From assembly GCA_011800155.1 (NCBI GenBank), contig CM022369.1, positions 2,356,001 to 2,420,000 on the forward strand: a stretch of DNA of 64,000 nt. Reading direction: 5' to 3'. Source of the DNA: Flammulina velutipes. Taxonomy: Eukaryota > Basidiomycota > Agaricomycetes > Agaricales > Physalacriaceae. The translations under genes and the position numbers were made by a program. Positions 23,402 to 33,428 of the stretch are shown here, one piece after another; the first letter of the stretch is position 1; each line of letters starts with the position of its first letter. The notes beneath the pieces were generated by a model. The model saw nothing but the letters and a program-made list of their open reading frames with translations, made no database searches and was not told the DNA's origin.

Positions 23402-24708
23402 ATGGCGAACGTTATGCACTCACCCATCGACTTTCATCCGCGTCCAGTTAGCTATGCGCCCTCACCGTTCGGCTTTGGCTTTGGACTCGGTCAGCCATCT
23501 TCGCCATCCATGTTTTCGGGTATCCAGCAGCCATTCCACCAGACGGCTTCTCCCTTTGCACAGTCAAACTCTTCCTCGTCGACATCGTTCGCGCAGCAGA
23601 GCCCATTGAGGCCACAGAAGAGGCGGTTGGAGGTAGATGAGTCGCAGGACGACGCAATGGAGCGAAGCCCGACTCCTGGTGATCGCCCAAAACGTGCTCC
23701 GCCAAAGCGTCTCAGGCAGCACGAGCCGCAGCCACCCAGAGGCCCAGTAACTTCAAAGGAGAACAAGGCGCCCTCAGAAGATAGTGAAGTCGATATCGGT
23801 GTCCTATTAGGTGAGTTTCTTTGGGCACACCTTTCTTCGACGTGCCACATGGCTGACGTCGTTATCTTCCAGCTCGGCTACCGACACAATCCCTTTTACC
23901 TCTCCTTAACTCTCTGATCTCTGCTCAACCATCTCTGAAGACGTCTATCCTCCCCCTTCTTCCTCGACCCACCGTTCAGATCGCATTGCAAGCACTAGCA
24001 GAATCAGCTAAAAAGCTCCGTGATGCATACCCCTACTCTCATGCTGCCTTTCCACATCCACAACAAGCACAGTCGACGTCCGCCTTCTCGTCGTCAATAG
24101 GATTTGGATTTGGGTCCGCCTCGCGAGCTGGTGCATTTGGGCAGAATGGATTTGCCAAGTCAGCGTTCTCCGATGTACAGAGCAATGACAACACCCATGC
24201 TACCGGCATGCGTGATGATTATATCCTGTCTCGCATTCGACCCCACATCCTGGAGTTCGTCTCGGCAGCAGTGTCATACCTTCCTTATTTTTCTTTCATA
24301 CCCTCCACGGAGTCCTCGAACTCTAGCTCTCAACAATCACCGCCGACGTTACGAGGACTTCACCGCGGAAAGGCGCAACCCACGGAGACATTTTTGTTCC
24401 TAGAGGCGTTGACCTCACACATGTTGTCACAACCTCCTTTAGGGCTCTCCACGCTTGCGCCACAGCTTCTACCGCGACTTGTTGAGGAGTGGAAGGCTTG
24501 GCTAACCAAAGTGGACTCTGTTTTGAACCAGGAAGGTGGCATGTTCGGCAAGGAGGTGGCGGAGGGGTGGATACGAAGCTTGGATTCATTTGCGCAATGC
24601 AAGGACCTGCAGTGCGCACAGGCGATGAGGGGTATCCGGGATGAGTGGATCGCCAAGGTTGGATGGCTTGTTGGGAAGGTAACGCACCACCGAATGGATG
24701 AGTTGTAG
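23402..24708 (+). CDS. STS1/Cut8-family nuclear proteasome tethering factor
   Basis: Tethers 26S proteasomes at the nuclear envelope (Cut8 in fission yeast, Sts1 in budding yeast). The Pro/Ser/Gln-rich N-terminus holds two basic nuclear-localisation-like patches, PQKRRLEVDE and RPKRAPPKRLRQ. One intron (donor about 23811, acceptor about 23873) joins DIGVLL to ARLPTQSLLPLLNSLISAQP. The Cut8 helical core is then TSILPLLPRPTVQIALQALA and LRDAYPYSH, followed by DDYILSRIRPHILEFVSAAV and a C-terminal helical bundle ending KVTHHRMDEL. I chose the ATG at 23402; an in-frame ATG at 23345 would add 19 residues with no family match. Confidence 0.85.
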
Positions 24709-25025
24709 AGGTGAACGTTGACGTTCACCGTGATGCGGAGCCATGGTGCTCTGTCTTGGTTGCTCTTTTCCTCGGATTTTGCTATACTCACTCACCTGCT
24801 CTTCTCTCCTGCCAATCTTACATATCACGACACAATTCTGAATCTACATACTATAACTTACAACAATATCATGACTTGCGAGGATAACTTTGAGAATTTC
24901 GATCCAAGCTTTGTGTGCACATGTGTGTCAAAGCCCTGAGAAAAAGTTTGTTCAGGACTTGACACCCGACGCGACACGAGGGCCAAAGTATTGTGAAGAT
25001 TGAGCGCTGAGCGGCATTCCCATGC
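24709..25025. other. Intergenic region
   Basis: 317 bp between two genes in the same direction. It is AT-rich at 24790-24870, consistent with the STS1 3' end, and GC-rich later. No gene seen. Confidence 0.45.
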
Positions 25026-26854
25026 ATGCACTGCGCGGCATGGAGAGGTCGACAGACATTGTCAAGCTCTGTGGCTGCCATACACAACTACCAGGCCCAA
25101 TATTTGCAGACGCCTTTCGGATACGCACTGCAAGCCGCTGCTGGTCGGGCTTGGACGCGTTCGAGCTCGTCTTTGTCGACGGACGATGCCCGAAGAAGGT
25201 GCGTGTACGCGCTGCGTAGTTACCGTTATGCCTAACGCATCGTGTCTGTAGACCTACACATCATAACACAAAGCCCAATGCGCCTTCCTCGTCTCGCAGC
25301 GCCAAAGTCCGACAACGTTCCAAACCCAAATCATGGCGGCCCCTCCTTGTCACTCCGTTTCCACCCGAACTTGTTACCGACGCAGACGCTACCTCCGACG
25401 ATCCCGACAGACCGGAGAACGATGCCGACGAGCGCAATTTATACTCGACGCTTGTCTCTCCGATCCTATACAATCCCTTCGCCACTACCACGAAGCTTCC
25501 CCGCGCCAACACCAGCCATATCCTCAAAGAGAACATTCTCCGCCTCATACGACGCGACTCTTCGAAACCCACCCTAAACCAGCTTGTCCACTACCACTCG
25601 CTTCACCACGCATCGCGCACAGCATCGACATACAATATACTAATACAGCTCGCGCTACGGCACACAAGCTACGGCATAGTGCAGAGACTCCTCGATGCTA
25701 TGCAGGCAGATAAGTTGAAGCATACTCAGCGCACTACCACTCTGAGGATCCGCTGGCTCCTCGCTACTGGATATCGCGGCCGTGCATGGAAACTCGCGCA
25801 ATCATCTGCCACAGACGGGAAATCCATTCCACTACCTCACGTTCTCGAGTTTTTTCGACACACGAAGGATAAATCCAATTTCAAAGGCGCACCAACCTCA
25901 ACCAGCGCGAAGCAGTTTTTGGTCCTACTGGAGGCGACCGGGGTTCGCATTACGCATCGGACGAGTCCGCGGGTTGTGGCCATGGTTGTCAAAAGCCTAC
26001 TCCTACTCGACCGGCCCGAGGACGCGCTGAGGATTGCGAAATCCTTCCTCAGTGGTCTTCCACCCAAGGCACACATGCTGGAAGCGCATATGAACATGAT
26101 CCATATCTTAATCCAGTATGCTCCCAACTGCCCTTCCTTCCATTCTACGACCACGCCGACGTCTACCACAATTCCTAAACCACTTCAAGTATTCCGTGCG
26201 TCCCTTCAAGTCCTCCATTCTATCCTACCTCTACATAAATCTATCAAACCGACATCTACCACGCTGATGGTTCTCCTCGGGCACCTGAAAGGATCTCGAC
26301 ACTGTGGTCGAGTAGCACAAGATACTGTGAATGAATTCAAGGCGCGTTGGGGCTCGTCCATCGAAGATCAGGAGGTCAAACGACGACTTGTTGGACTCTC
26401 TCTGAAGCAGAATAGGTTGAAGGCGGCGGAGGATCATTTGTGGCCCGATAAGGACGAAGAATGGACCGGTGCGGAACCAGTACGGGGACACGGACGCGGT
26501 CGACGAGTGCTGCCAAAGCGGGAGGACGTAAAGGTGGCAACTGACGAGGAGCACGAATGGCATGGAGCATATTCTGATTTCGCCTCTCGACGCACATTAG
26601 CAAGCTCCCTTCCCAGCGATCGACGCCTGTTTCCTCGACGGGGAAGTAGGAACATCTGGTGGAAAGAGACGAAGCTCAGGTATCTGAGGAAGGTGGACGA
26701 GAAGCGGAAGAGAGAGAGACGCCAAGTCGGGGGTGGCGGTGAGGTTGGCGATTCGGAGGATGGTCAGAATACCGAGCAAGATAGTAAGGGCTTGGGAGAT
26801 GTGCCGTACGCGTACACTCCGCAGTTCCATAGGAAACCTGTGGCGCTACTGTAA
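25026..26854 (+). CDS. Mitochondrial pentatricopeptide-repeat-like protein
   Basis: Likely mitochondrial RNA-binding helical-repeat protein. The N-terminus (MHCAAWRGRQTLSSSVAAIH...QAAAGRAWTRS) is rich in Arg, Ser and Ala, like a targeting sequence. One intron (donor about 25199, acceptor about 25252) joins it to a Pro-rich linker. The repeat region starts near HYHSLHHASRTASTYNILIQ and contains PPR-like helix pairs such as TYNILIQLALRHTSYGIVQR and LDRPEDALRIAKSFLSGLPP. The C-terminal 120 residues are Arg/Lys-rich (GRGRRVLPKRED, DEKRKRERRQ). The 35-residue PPR periodicity is loose, so the family call is moderate; the open frame across 1.6 kb makes the gene itself firm. Confidence 0.75.
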
Positions 26855-27461
26855 ATGAATGGCCTTGAAGAGTGTTCCCCCTCGTGATGAAAAAGTACTC
26901 AGTGGCAGCTGATACATTTCGCCTCCGAAGCTTCGTTGCCCAAGCTTTCGCACATGTCCAAGTGTTATCTGCGCTTACACTTCTGCGTCACCGGTGATTT
27001 CAGAGCGTAGTACCTTCGGGACCTTGAATCGCTAAATGCGCAATACAGTACTAACTTTATGATGGGATCTGTAGTATGGACTATATAATAGTAGCGTAAG
27101 GAAGCATGATAGTTTGGCACTTTCTCGTCAGGCTCTGAGATCTAGGGAGGCCATCGAAATTTGGCTATCATCAGCATCAAGCTAAAAGCTCTTGTAATTT
27201 GCGTGCGGCGCTGGGGTGGTCCGAAGTGGAAAATCATCTTATGTTAGATAGGTGACTTCGGATTTGAGACGGCGTTAATAGCTGGTGTGGCGGGTTGATT
27301 AGTTGTAGGTGGCGGTGGACTAGATGGGGTTGTAGAACCAATGAAACCACTAATAGAGTTCAAACGTTCATAATTGAATCAGGTACGTTATGTTGGCACG
27401 GGAGCGAGTATGTATGTAGAAGGCGGCCTGCCCGTCAAATCGAAATGACTTTTACACAGTT

Positions 27462-28118
27462 ATGAACCTCCGTCTCCATGAGACGGCGTCCAGCCCTCGA
27501 TTGGTAGCAAATATGGGTTGCGATAGCAGTCATTTTGCATTATTGTCCATATCTAGTCAAGTTCGCATTTCACGGAGGCATAACCACGTGCGTATCTACA
27601 CCTATCAAGCTTTATTTACGTCTGTCACAGTGGACGCTTCACGGGGGGCGTACGACCTCTCTAATGGCCTTTTCTGCAACCCAGAATGGATAATGCAAGG
27701 TCGGGTAGCTCGGAGGAGAAGCCTTGACAGTGAAAGAGATATAGCTACGACTAGGACTGGTTTGCATCCAGATTGCGGATGCCGACAACTCGGAGAGAAG
27801 AGTGGGGACGACGACGAAGGGATCGACCATGATCGACAACTAGCGCTACCGACTTGGGACGCGGCTGGACGGAAAACTAGTAGGCTGGATCTTTGGGTTC
27901 CAGCCCGGAGGAGGCGGACAGGCTGGAATGGGTGGAATGACAGGGAAAGAAGAGCTGGCCAGCGCAGTGTGACCCACCAAGTGAATTGGGCCTGGGGAAG
28001 CGATCTGCGGTCAGCCGTCATGTCGTTTACCTACACATTGCAAACCACAGTAGTCAGTGACTTCGAATCTGTGTATGATGGTGCGTACGCATTGAAAACG
28101 GGCCCGCTCCTTTCGTGA
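27462..28118 (+). other. Unassigned 218-codon ORF, doubtful
   Basis: Open frame starting MNLRLHETASSPRLVANMGC and ending YALKTGPLLS. No recognised domain. Its Arg-rich middle (RRRSLDSERDIATTRTG) and the presence of an equally open antisense frame argue against it. It could also be part of a spliced gene or a long non-coding RNA. I list it so the gap is not read as empty. Confidence 0.15.
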
Positions 28119-28675
28119 TCTTTTTTTACAGATGCGGACAAGCCCGTAGGATGAGGAGTTGGCTCCATGAGTTTTTTTGAAGGGTTTGAGGTTTGAGGTG
28201 AGCTTCAGAGTGCTTTACGATACGCTGGTATGACGAGAAAGACAGCAACGAGTGTAGTGGTGTAGCCCGCTTGGCGCTGGGAGGGTCGAACATCCCTATA
28301 CTTGACCCTATAGGCTATACCGGGTTCAGTAGGGATCTCATCGCTGAATCTTAGATGAGTTTGGACATGCTAACTCGTGTGGGACCTATCGCTGTCCTCT
28401 GGCTCGCTTTACTGTTCGTTTAACCTTTTGCGCGATACAGCCGGGACTGTCACTGACTCTTCTTGCATCCTCTTTGTACAAACTTGTACTTTTTGCCGCA
28501 AGTTTCCGGGCCCAAACCACGCTCTTGGGCACGATCACGGCATGTTAAATCTTTGTTTTCTTGCGCTCCGACTCCCGAGCATGTCACATAACCCATATAT
28601 TTTTATTTAGTCCGGCGCGTAAATCTTTTTATCGAATTCAAAAATTTGACAAGCAGGCGTCCATAAAGTCTGGCC

Positions 28676-28681
28676 TATAAA
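28676..28681 (+). promoter_or_regulatory. TATA box
   Basis: TATAAA about 104 bp upstream of the ATG of the REXO4-like gene, followed by a pyrimidine-rich leader (28700-28765) dense in CTTTC/CTCTT. This is the usual arrangement of an expressed basidiomycete promoter. Confidence 0.5.
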
Positions 28682-28784
28682 TTAGCAAGGTAACCAACCG
28701 TCATTTCCCTCATTTCCCTCCTCCCTTTCTTTCTAAACCTCTCTTCTCTTCGTCTTTCCTCTCTTCAACGCTTGCGTTTTCACC

Positions 28785-29786
28785 ATGTCTAAGCAGTTCT
28801 TTGGCATTTCCTGCATTAATGTCGGTGTTGGTCCAGGTGGGACCACGTCCATGTTAGCGTGCGTTTATTTTCATGCCACTTGTTCGTGCCACTAACGTGT
28901 ATTACAGACGCATCGTATGTTCACTCCATTCCCCATCCTTCCCCACCGTGTTTGACGCGTCTTTAGGCCATCGTCAACTACCACGGCCAGGTTGTTCTCG
29001 ACACATTTGTCCAACCGACCATGCCTGTAATTTGATCCCGCGACTTATCCGCCCCTGGGTACTGAAATACCTCTGCCGCCTAGGTTACCGAATATCGCAC
29101 CTCCACGACGGGAATAGAGGCTGGCCACCTATCGTCGAGTGAGTCCATTCTTTCCGCGAAAAGCTTCCGCTTGCCGTCACTTCTTTTGAGAGCGGCCCGA
29201 TCTCAACTGTATTGCTGACTTGGTGCAATTTCATAGAGAACGCCATGGCCTTCAACGCCGTCCAGCAGGTCGTGGCCAATATCATCAAGGGTCATATATT
29301 GGTCGGTCATAGCATCTGGAATGACCTCTCAGGTACGTTTAGCGCGTATCCCGTTACTGGGTTTCAACTAAATTTTGGACGATCGGTATCCAGTCTTGGG
29401 CATTCCGCATCCTGCAGTCGACACTCGCGACGCTGCTCTCTACCAGGTACGCATCTAGTCCGCACGCCGGCCGAACGCACAGACCTCTAATCATCCGGCC
29501 AGCCCTTCAAGAATACTTTGCGCGCGACGAACCACGTCGGACTGCAGACTCTCATGTGGCAGCTGATGCGGAGACGATGCCAGGAGGGCTTGCTCAACCC
29601 CGTAAATAACTTCATTCATCTTTTGACGCGTGGCGTGGCGTGCTGATTGATCATTCTTAGCTGGAAAACGCTCGCGCCGCTATGGACCTCTATCGCACGC
29701 ACGCTCAAGGATGGGAAGACGCCATCTCAAAAGGCAACTGGCCCTGCCAGCTTCCACCCAGTTCCTTCTCTCGTTGCTATCTCTAA
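28785..29786 (+). CDS. REXO4-like DEDDh exonuclease homologue, probably inactive
   Basis: Eight exons (28785-28858, 28908-28914, 28967-29026, 29084-29138, 29237-29332, 29394-29446, 29503-29601, 29661-29786) close to 189 residues with no stop. The fold matches REXO4/Rex4, an RNA exonuclease family acting in rRNA processing: VGVGPGGTTSMLARI, AIVNYHGQVVLDTFVQPTMP, VTEYRTSTTGI, GHILVGHSIWNDLSVL, ARAAMDLYRTHAQGWE. The usual first motif FALDCEMVG reads FGISCINVG, so Asp and Glu are replaced by Ser and Ile. The Asp of WNDL remains. The last motif, normally HxxxxD before AxAAM, reads LNPLEN, losing His and Asp. The basic N-terminal extension of true REXO4 is absent. I infer a pseudo-enzyme; the second exon is only 7 nt. 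Confidence 0.8.
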
Positions 29787-30322
29787 TAGCGCAGGGTCAT
29801 TGATTGACCACCTCTTGCGCCACATCTTGTTTTTTGCATCCGTGTTTCTCTGTCCTCCTGTCTGTCTCTCGTACATACTTTAGCTCCGCTCACAATTCTG
29901 CTCCCATATATTCATATATTATAGCTACATAGTAATCTTGTAATCTTCAATATAGTCATCTACTGTTTTCTAGACTCTCTCGCGACCGATGACGCATTTT
30001 TGACTTAGAGTTAGTCGTGGTTTGCCGAATGGAGGAAGCTAGATTGTCAGAGGAAGTTTAAGCAGTCAATGCATTTGCAGGGTCAACAATAGCGTTGTTG
30101 GCTTCTTAAAGGCACCGCTGTGAAAGTAAGTTGTACTTGGTAACGAAAAACAAATTTCTGTTCCATGCACGCGAGAGGAGAAGGGTCGGCTTTATTACGG
30201 TGTTACGTATACGGTAGGTGTGGCGGCAGATGTTCTCAATCTATGCGATCTAGATGTGAAGCTGGAATACGTGTGAGCACTGAGTAGAGAAGAAACAGGG
30301 CGTGAATAGTAGTCCTCAGTTC
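29787..30322. other. Convergent intergenic region
   Basis: 536 bp between the REXO4-like gene and the carrier, which converge. It holds AT-rich stretches (29900-29945) fitting transcript ends. An alternative last exon of the carrier could reach into 30249-30280. Otherwise nothing seen. Confidence 0.45.
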
Positions 30323-31980
30323 CTAGTCTAGATTCGGAGGCATTGTTAGAATGGAAACGATATTCCCAGGCGTTATTAGTACCTTTTCCGCCCCGAGTAT
30401 ACGTAGGAGGCCTTCGTAGACAAAGAAAGCGGACGCGTTTACGGGGAAAGCGCGTAAAAGGCATGGACCTAGTCCACGGACAAAACCGCGGTAACCTTCC
30501 TGAGCGTGTATTTGCCTTGCTACCGACACGAACGAAGGTCTCGTAAACGGTTGAGGTGACGATGTCAGTGACGTTGGGTATGGCGACGGGTATGGGAAGG
30601 CCATCATGCGACTGCAAAATTATTGAATCCTCTGGAGATGGTTCACGGGTAGCGTTGACTTACTTCTTCACGTTGTCCGCCGGAATCGCCATTATCCAGA
30701 AAGCGAAAGAGCTGAGTCCACCGGCCAAGAAGTTCGCGACCCCAGTGTTGACCTGTTGGATGAAGTCCGTTGGCCATGGGATTTTATTAAAAAAGATAAA
30801 GAGCGCGGAGGCGCGTTACCTCATAAGGTGTACCATGCAGCGTGGAGAATCCACGCATGATTGCCTATAGATGAAGAGCAAATGTGATTGCATAAGATCA
30901 GAATTAATTTTAAAAGACAAAGGAAAGGACAAAGGAACGAGGAGAGCAAGGCTTTGACGAAGATTTGACATACCTCGAAAGAAAGGAATAGCCAGAAGAA
31001 ATTTGCCCTGCAAGCCACTGTACCCGCAAAGCCTGACCAGAGGCCGCCGATACCTTGGAGGCGCACGATCTTCCGTGCACAGTCGACTGGGCCCTTGAAT
31101 TGTCGCTCTGAAGATGACTTTTGCGTTTGAAGTTGCAGTTTCACTATAAAAAGGCAACGGTATAACAAGGGCAAGGAGAAATCATCAGGCAGAGTAGCAA
31201 CCTTTTATTAACTCCATCGGGGTCGCAAGGATTGTGCTAGGGAATGGGTGTTAGTCTTGGACTGTGGCGGAACCTGCAGGACTGGTTCAAAGGGAATTAG
31301 GATGCAAAATACCTAGTCATCCCTGCGCTTAGACCGGCGAGGCCGTGAGCAAAGATGGTCAAACGCTGTTGCTGGGTAGAAGCATTGCGTTCAGTCATTC
31401 CAAGACGAAAGAGGTATAGCCGATAGTTGTGCAAAGACCCTAGGAGCACAGAATCGATAGCCGCCCACATGACGGCAGGTGGGGTCGCTCCCTTGTAGAG
31501 AGCCAAGAATCCCTATCGACGGAAGTTGTGTTGTCGAAAGATGGTGGCTGGAGGAAAGCGAACAACGAACCTCGTTTCTGACCGTTTTAGATAGGACATC
31601 AAGTGCGCCACTGTACATGCCAGATGGCGAGCATTGTACTCTGGTTTTGACGGTGTCGAAGCTTTACATATCGGGGTAGAGTGAGCCTCGATAACGGAGA
31701 GCAAGTGACTGTATCCTTGGCTTTAGCCCAGGAATTACCGAGAACGAGATGAATATAGCTACGTTTGGAACCTACCCGTGGCCAACAGCGACCTAAGTAG
31801 AAATAAGAGCCGAGCATTCAGTACATCGAAGAGATGGCAGCACCTTTGTCAAGCCTATGTAATAGGTACGAACAAATTTAGTGAGCTGACCGTGGTTTGA
31901 ACGATGGACTGACCGCTTCCTACACCAGCAAGTGCCCCTACGATCCTCAGATGACTGCTTTGAGTAGCATCATCTGACAT
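30323..31980 (-). CDS. Mitochondrial carrier (SLC25 family)
   Basis: Inner-membrane solute carrier with the three-fold repeat. The carrier signatures are GHGFDTVKTRVQ (first repeat), ATPMELIKVKLQLQ (second) and IMAIPADNVKNRMM (third); between them lie GFLALYKGATPPAVMWAAID, GGLWSGFAGTVACRANFFWL and GYRGFVRGLGPCLLRAFPVN. The N-terminus (31914-31980) reads MSDDATQSSHLRIVGALAGV and is followed by two micro-exons, 31844-31854 (11 nt) and 31776-31792 (17 nt), which give GLTK and VAVGHG. The substrate is not predictable; the PADNVKNRM form is unusual. The end is uncertain: the frame runs to a stop at 30323, but a donor at GAEK|gtacta could give a different short tail. Confidence 0.82.
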
Positions 31981-32006
31981 TCTACGAGGACGAAGATCTG
32001 AAAAGG
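31981..32006. promoter_or_regulatory. 26-bp head-to-head gap, carrier / RINGv
   Basis: Only 26 bp lie between the start codon of the carrier and the first ATG of the RINGv gene. Either the leaders overlap or the RINGv protein starts at a later in-frame ATG (32103, MEEAERSESK), which would widen the gap to 122 bp. Confidence 0.4.
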
Positions 32007-33156
32007 ATGGACGTCGGAGATGAACAAAAAACAAGAGATTGTCAAGACGCTGATGATTTGCCGGATTTGCCGGCCGTAAGCGTGTCGCCTCTCGCCATCA
32101 TCATGGAGGAAGCAGAACGTTCAGAATCTAAGGAAACACCACCAAACGCTGAAGAGAAACAATGCAGGATATGTCTGGATGGCGTTGACGCTGAAGCAGA
32201 GCTTGGCCGCCTTATAAAGCCGTGTCTCTGCAAAGGATCCATCAGTGTAAGTCCCGTGCTACTCTAGCAATATGTCGCTAAATTAAACAGTATGTCCATG
32301 TCAAATGTCTTCAGCGCTGGAGGAAGACATCCACATCTCAGAGCGCGTTCTTCTCGTGCCCCCAATGTCATTATCAATATCGGTTCTCCAGAACGCGCTT
32401 CGTTGGCGTTGCAACCAATCCTGGTGAGCTGTCACCTGTCATCCCACCGTTCTCTATCTCATTACCTCGATTTAGTTATTATTGGTGCAATGTCTAGTAT
32501 TCTCTTCGTCTTGTTAACTTTCCTGTCATCTTACGCGACAACATACCTCATGTCTCTTTTCCAGGTATACTCACTCTTTGACTTGCATTTATCTTGCTCG
32601 GTCTAACCACTGCGCAGGAGCCCACCACTTACTACGCCTCTCCTTTCTTCTATGTTTCCCCTCTCGAGGTAGCACACGACCTCGTCCGCGCCGCACTTCG
32701 CATCATTCAAGATGAGGACCTAGACATTCTCACTAACTCTGCATTCTCTACTTTCAAATCTACTGGACGCTCCAGTGACCTTCCTGATATCCCTACCTCT
32801 GGGCCTCCCAGTCTTCTCAAGATATTCTTCCAGCGCATCATTCTGGGCCTTCCTCTTGTCGGAGCTGGCTCAATTATCCATATGCTCGTCTCCATGCCTT
32901 TCATAGGGCCAGTTCACTGGCTTGCACGCTACCGGGGAAATAGGCGCAGAAATGGCAACGCCAAGGATATGACCGCTATTATTATCATTGTTTTGCTCGC
33001 TGTTGGTGCAGCACGGCAAGTTTCATGGACCTGCTCCTTTCATTCCTTGTCTAACCCATTCTTAGAGCGCTTTACAAGGTCTATCAAATGACCCAATCCG
33101 TCACCAAACGGCTGCTCTTGCGAGCAGAAGACGCAATTTTGGAGGTTAATTCATAA
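32007..33156 (+). CDS. Membrane RING-variant (MARCH-type) E3 ubiquitin ligase
   Basis: Membrane-anchored E3 ligase. The C4HC3 RINGv finger is complete across the first intron: CRICLDGVDAE, LIKPCLCKGSIS, then YVHVKCLQRWRKTS and FFSCPQCHYQYRFSR. The following exons give membrane helices IIGAMSSILFVLLTFLSSYA, IILGLPLVGAGSIIHML and TAIIIIVLLAVGAAR, separated by a loop with YYASPFFYVSPLEVAHDLVR. The last exon reads ALYKVYQMTQSVTKRLLLRA before the TAA at 33154-33156. The last intron (33016-33065) has a GC donor, GCAAGT. The N-terminal 50 residues are acidic and disordered. Endomembrane location is inferred from the family. Confidence 0.88.
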
Positions 33157-33428
33157 TAAGGGAACTTCGAAGGATGGAACGGTTCAAGCAGCTTTTGTAT
33201 TTCTAACAATAATATAAGGACGTTCACTATGGACGCCTTTCAAAATACACTCACACTTTTGAAAATACGGAGCAGCGCACAGTCGCGCACCTACGTAGAA
33301 GCTTCACATTCTACAAGTCCAAGTGGCGCAGTGACACAAATCGATATCGACGAATACATCATATGGCATACACTGGCATAGACGATACATACATGCAACA
33401 GACCAAATGATGACTACGTACGCAAAGT

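Larger units (their letters stand above)
26855..28784. other. Gene-poor stretch with an uncertain ORF
   Basis: 1.93 kb, the longest gap in the window. It contains one long open frame (27462-28118, +, 218 codons) and a 138-codon frame on the other strand over the same place. Neither shows a family motif, and internal runs of Arg/Gly suggest chance or non-coding sequence. The right end (28676-28784) is the promoter of the REXO4-like gene. No tRNA could be supported. Confidence 0.5.

Noticed and set aside
28255..28315. Possible tRNA: a B-box-like GGGTCGAACATCC
   Set aside because: No matching A box, and no acceptor or anticodon stems could be formed by eye. The B box lacks one of the conserved T residues.
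28785..29786. REXO4-like gene as a plain pseudogene
   Set aside because: All splice sites work and all 190 codons are open with a TATA box upstream; decay would normally break the frame. Kept as a probable pseudo-enzyme.
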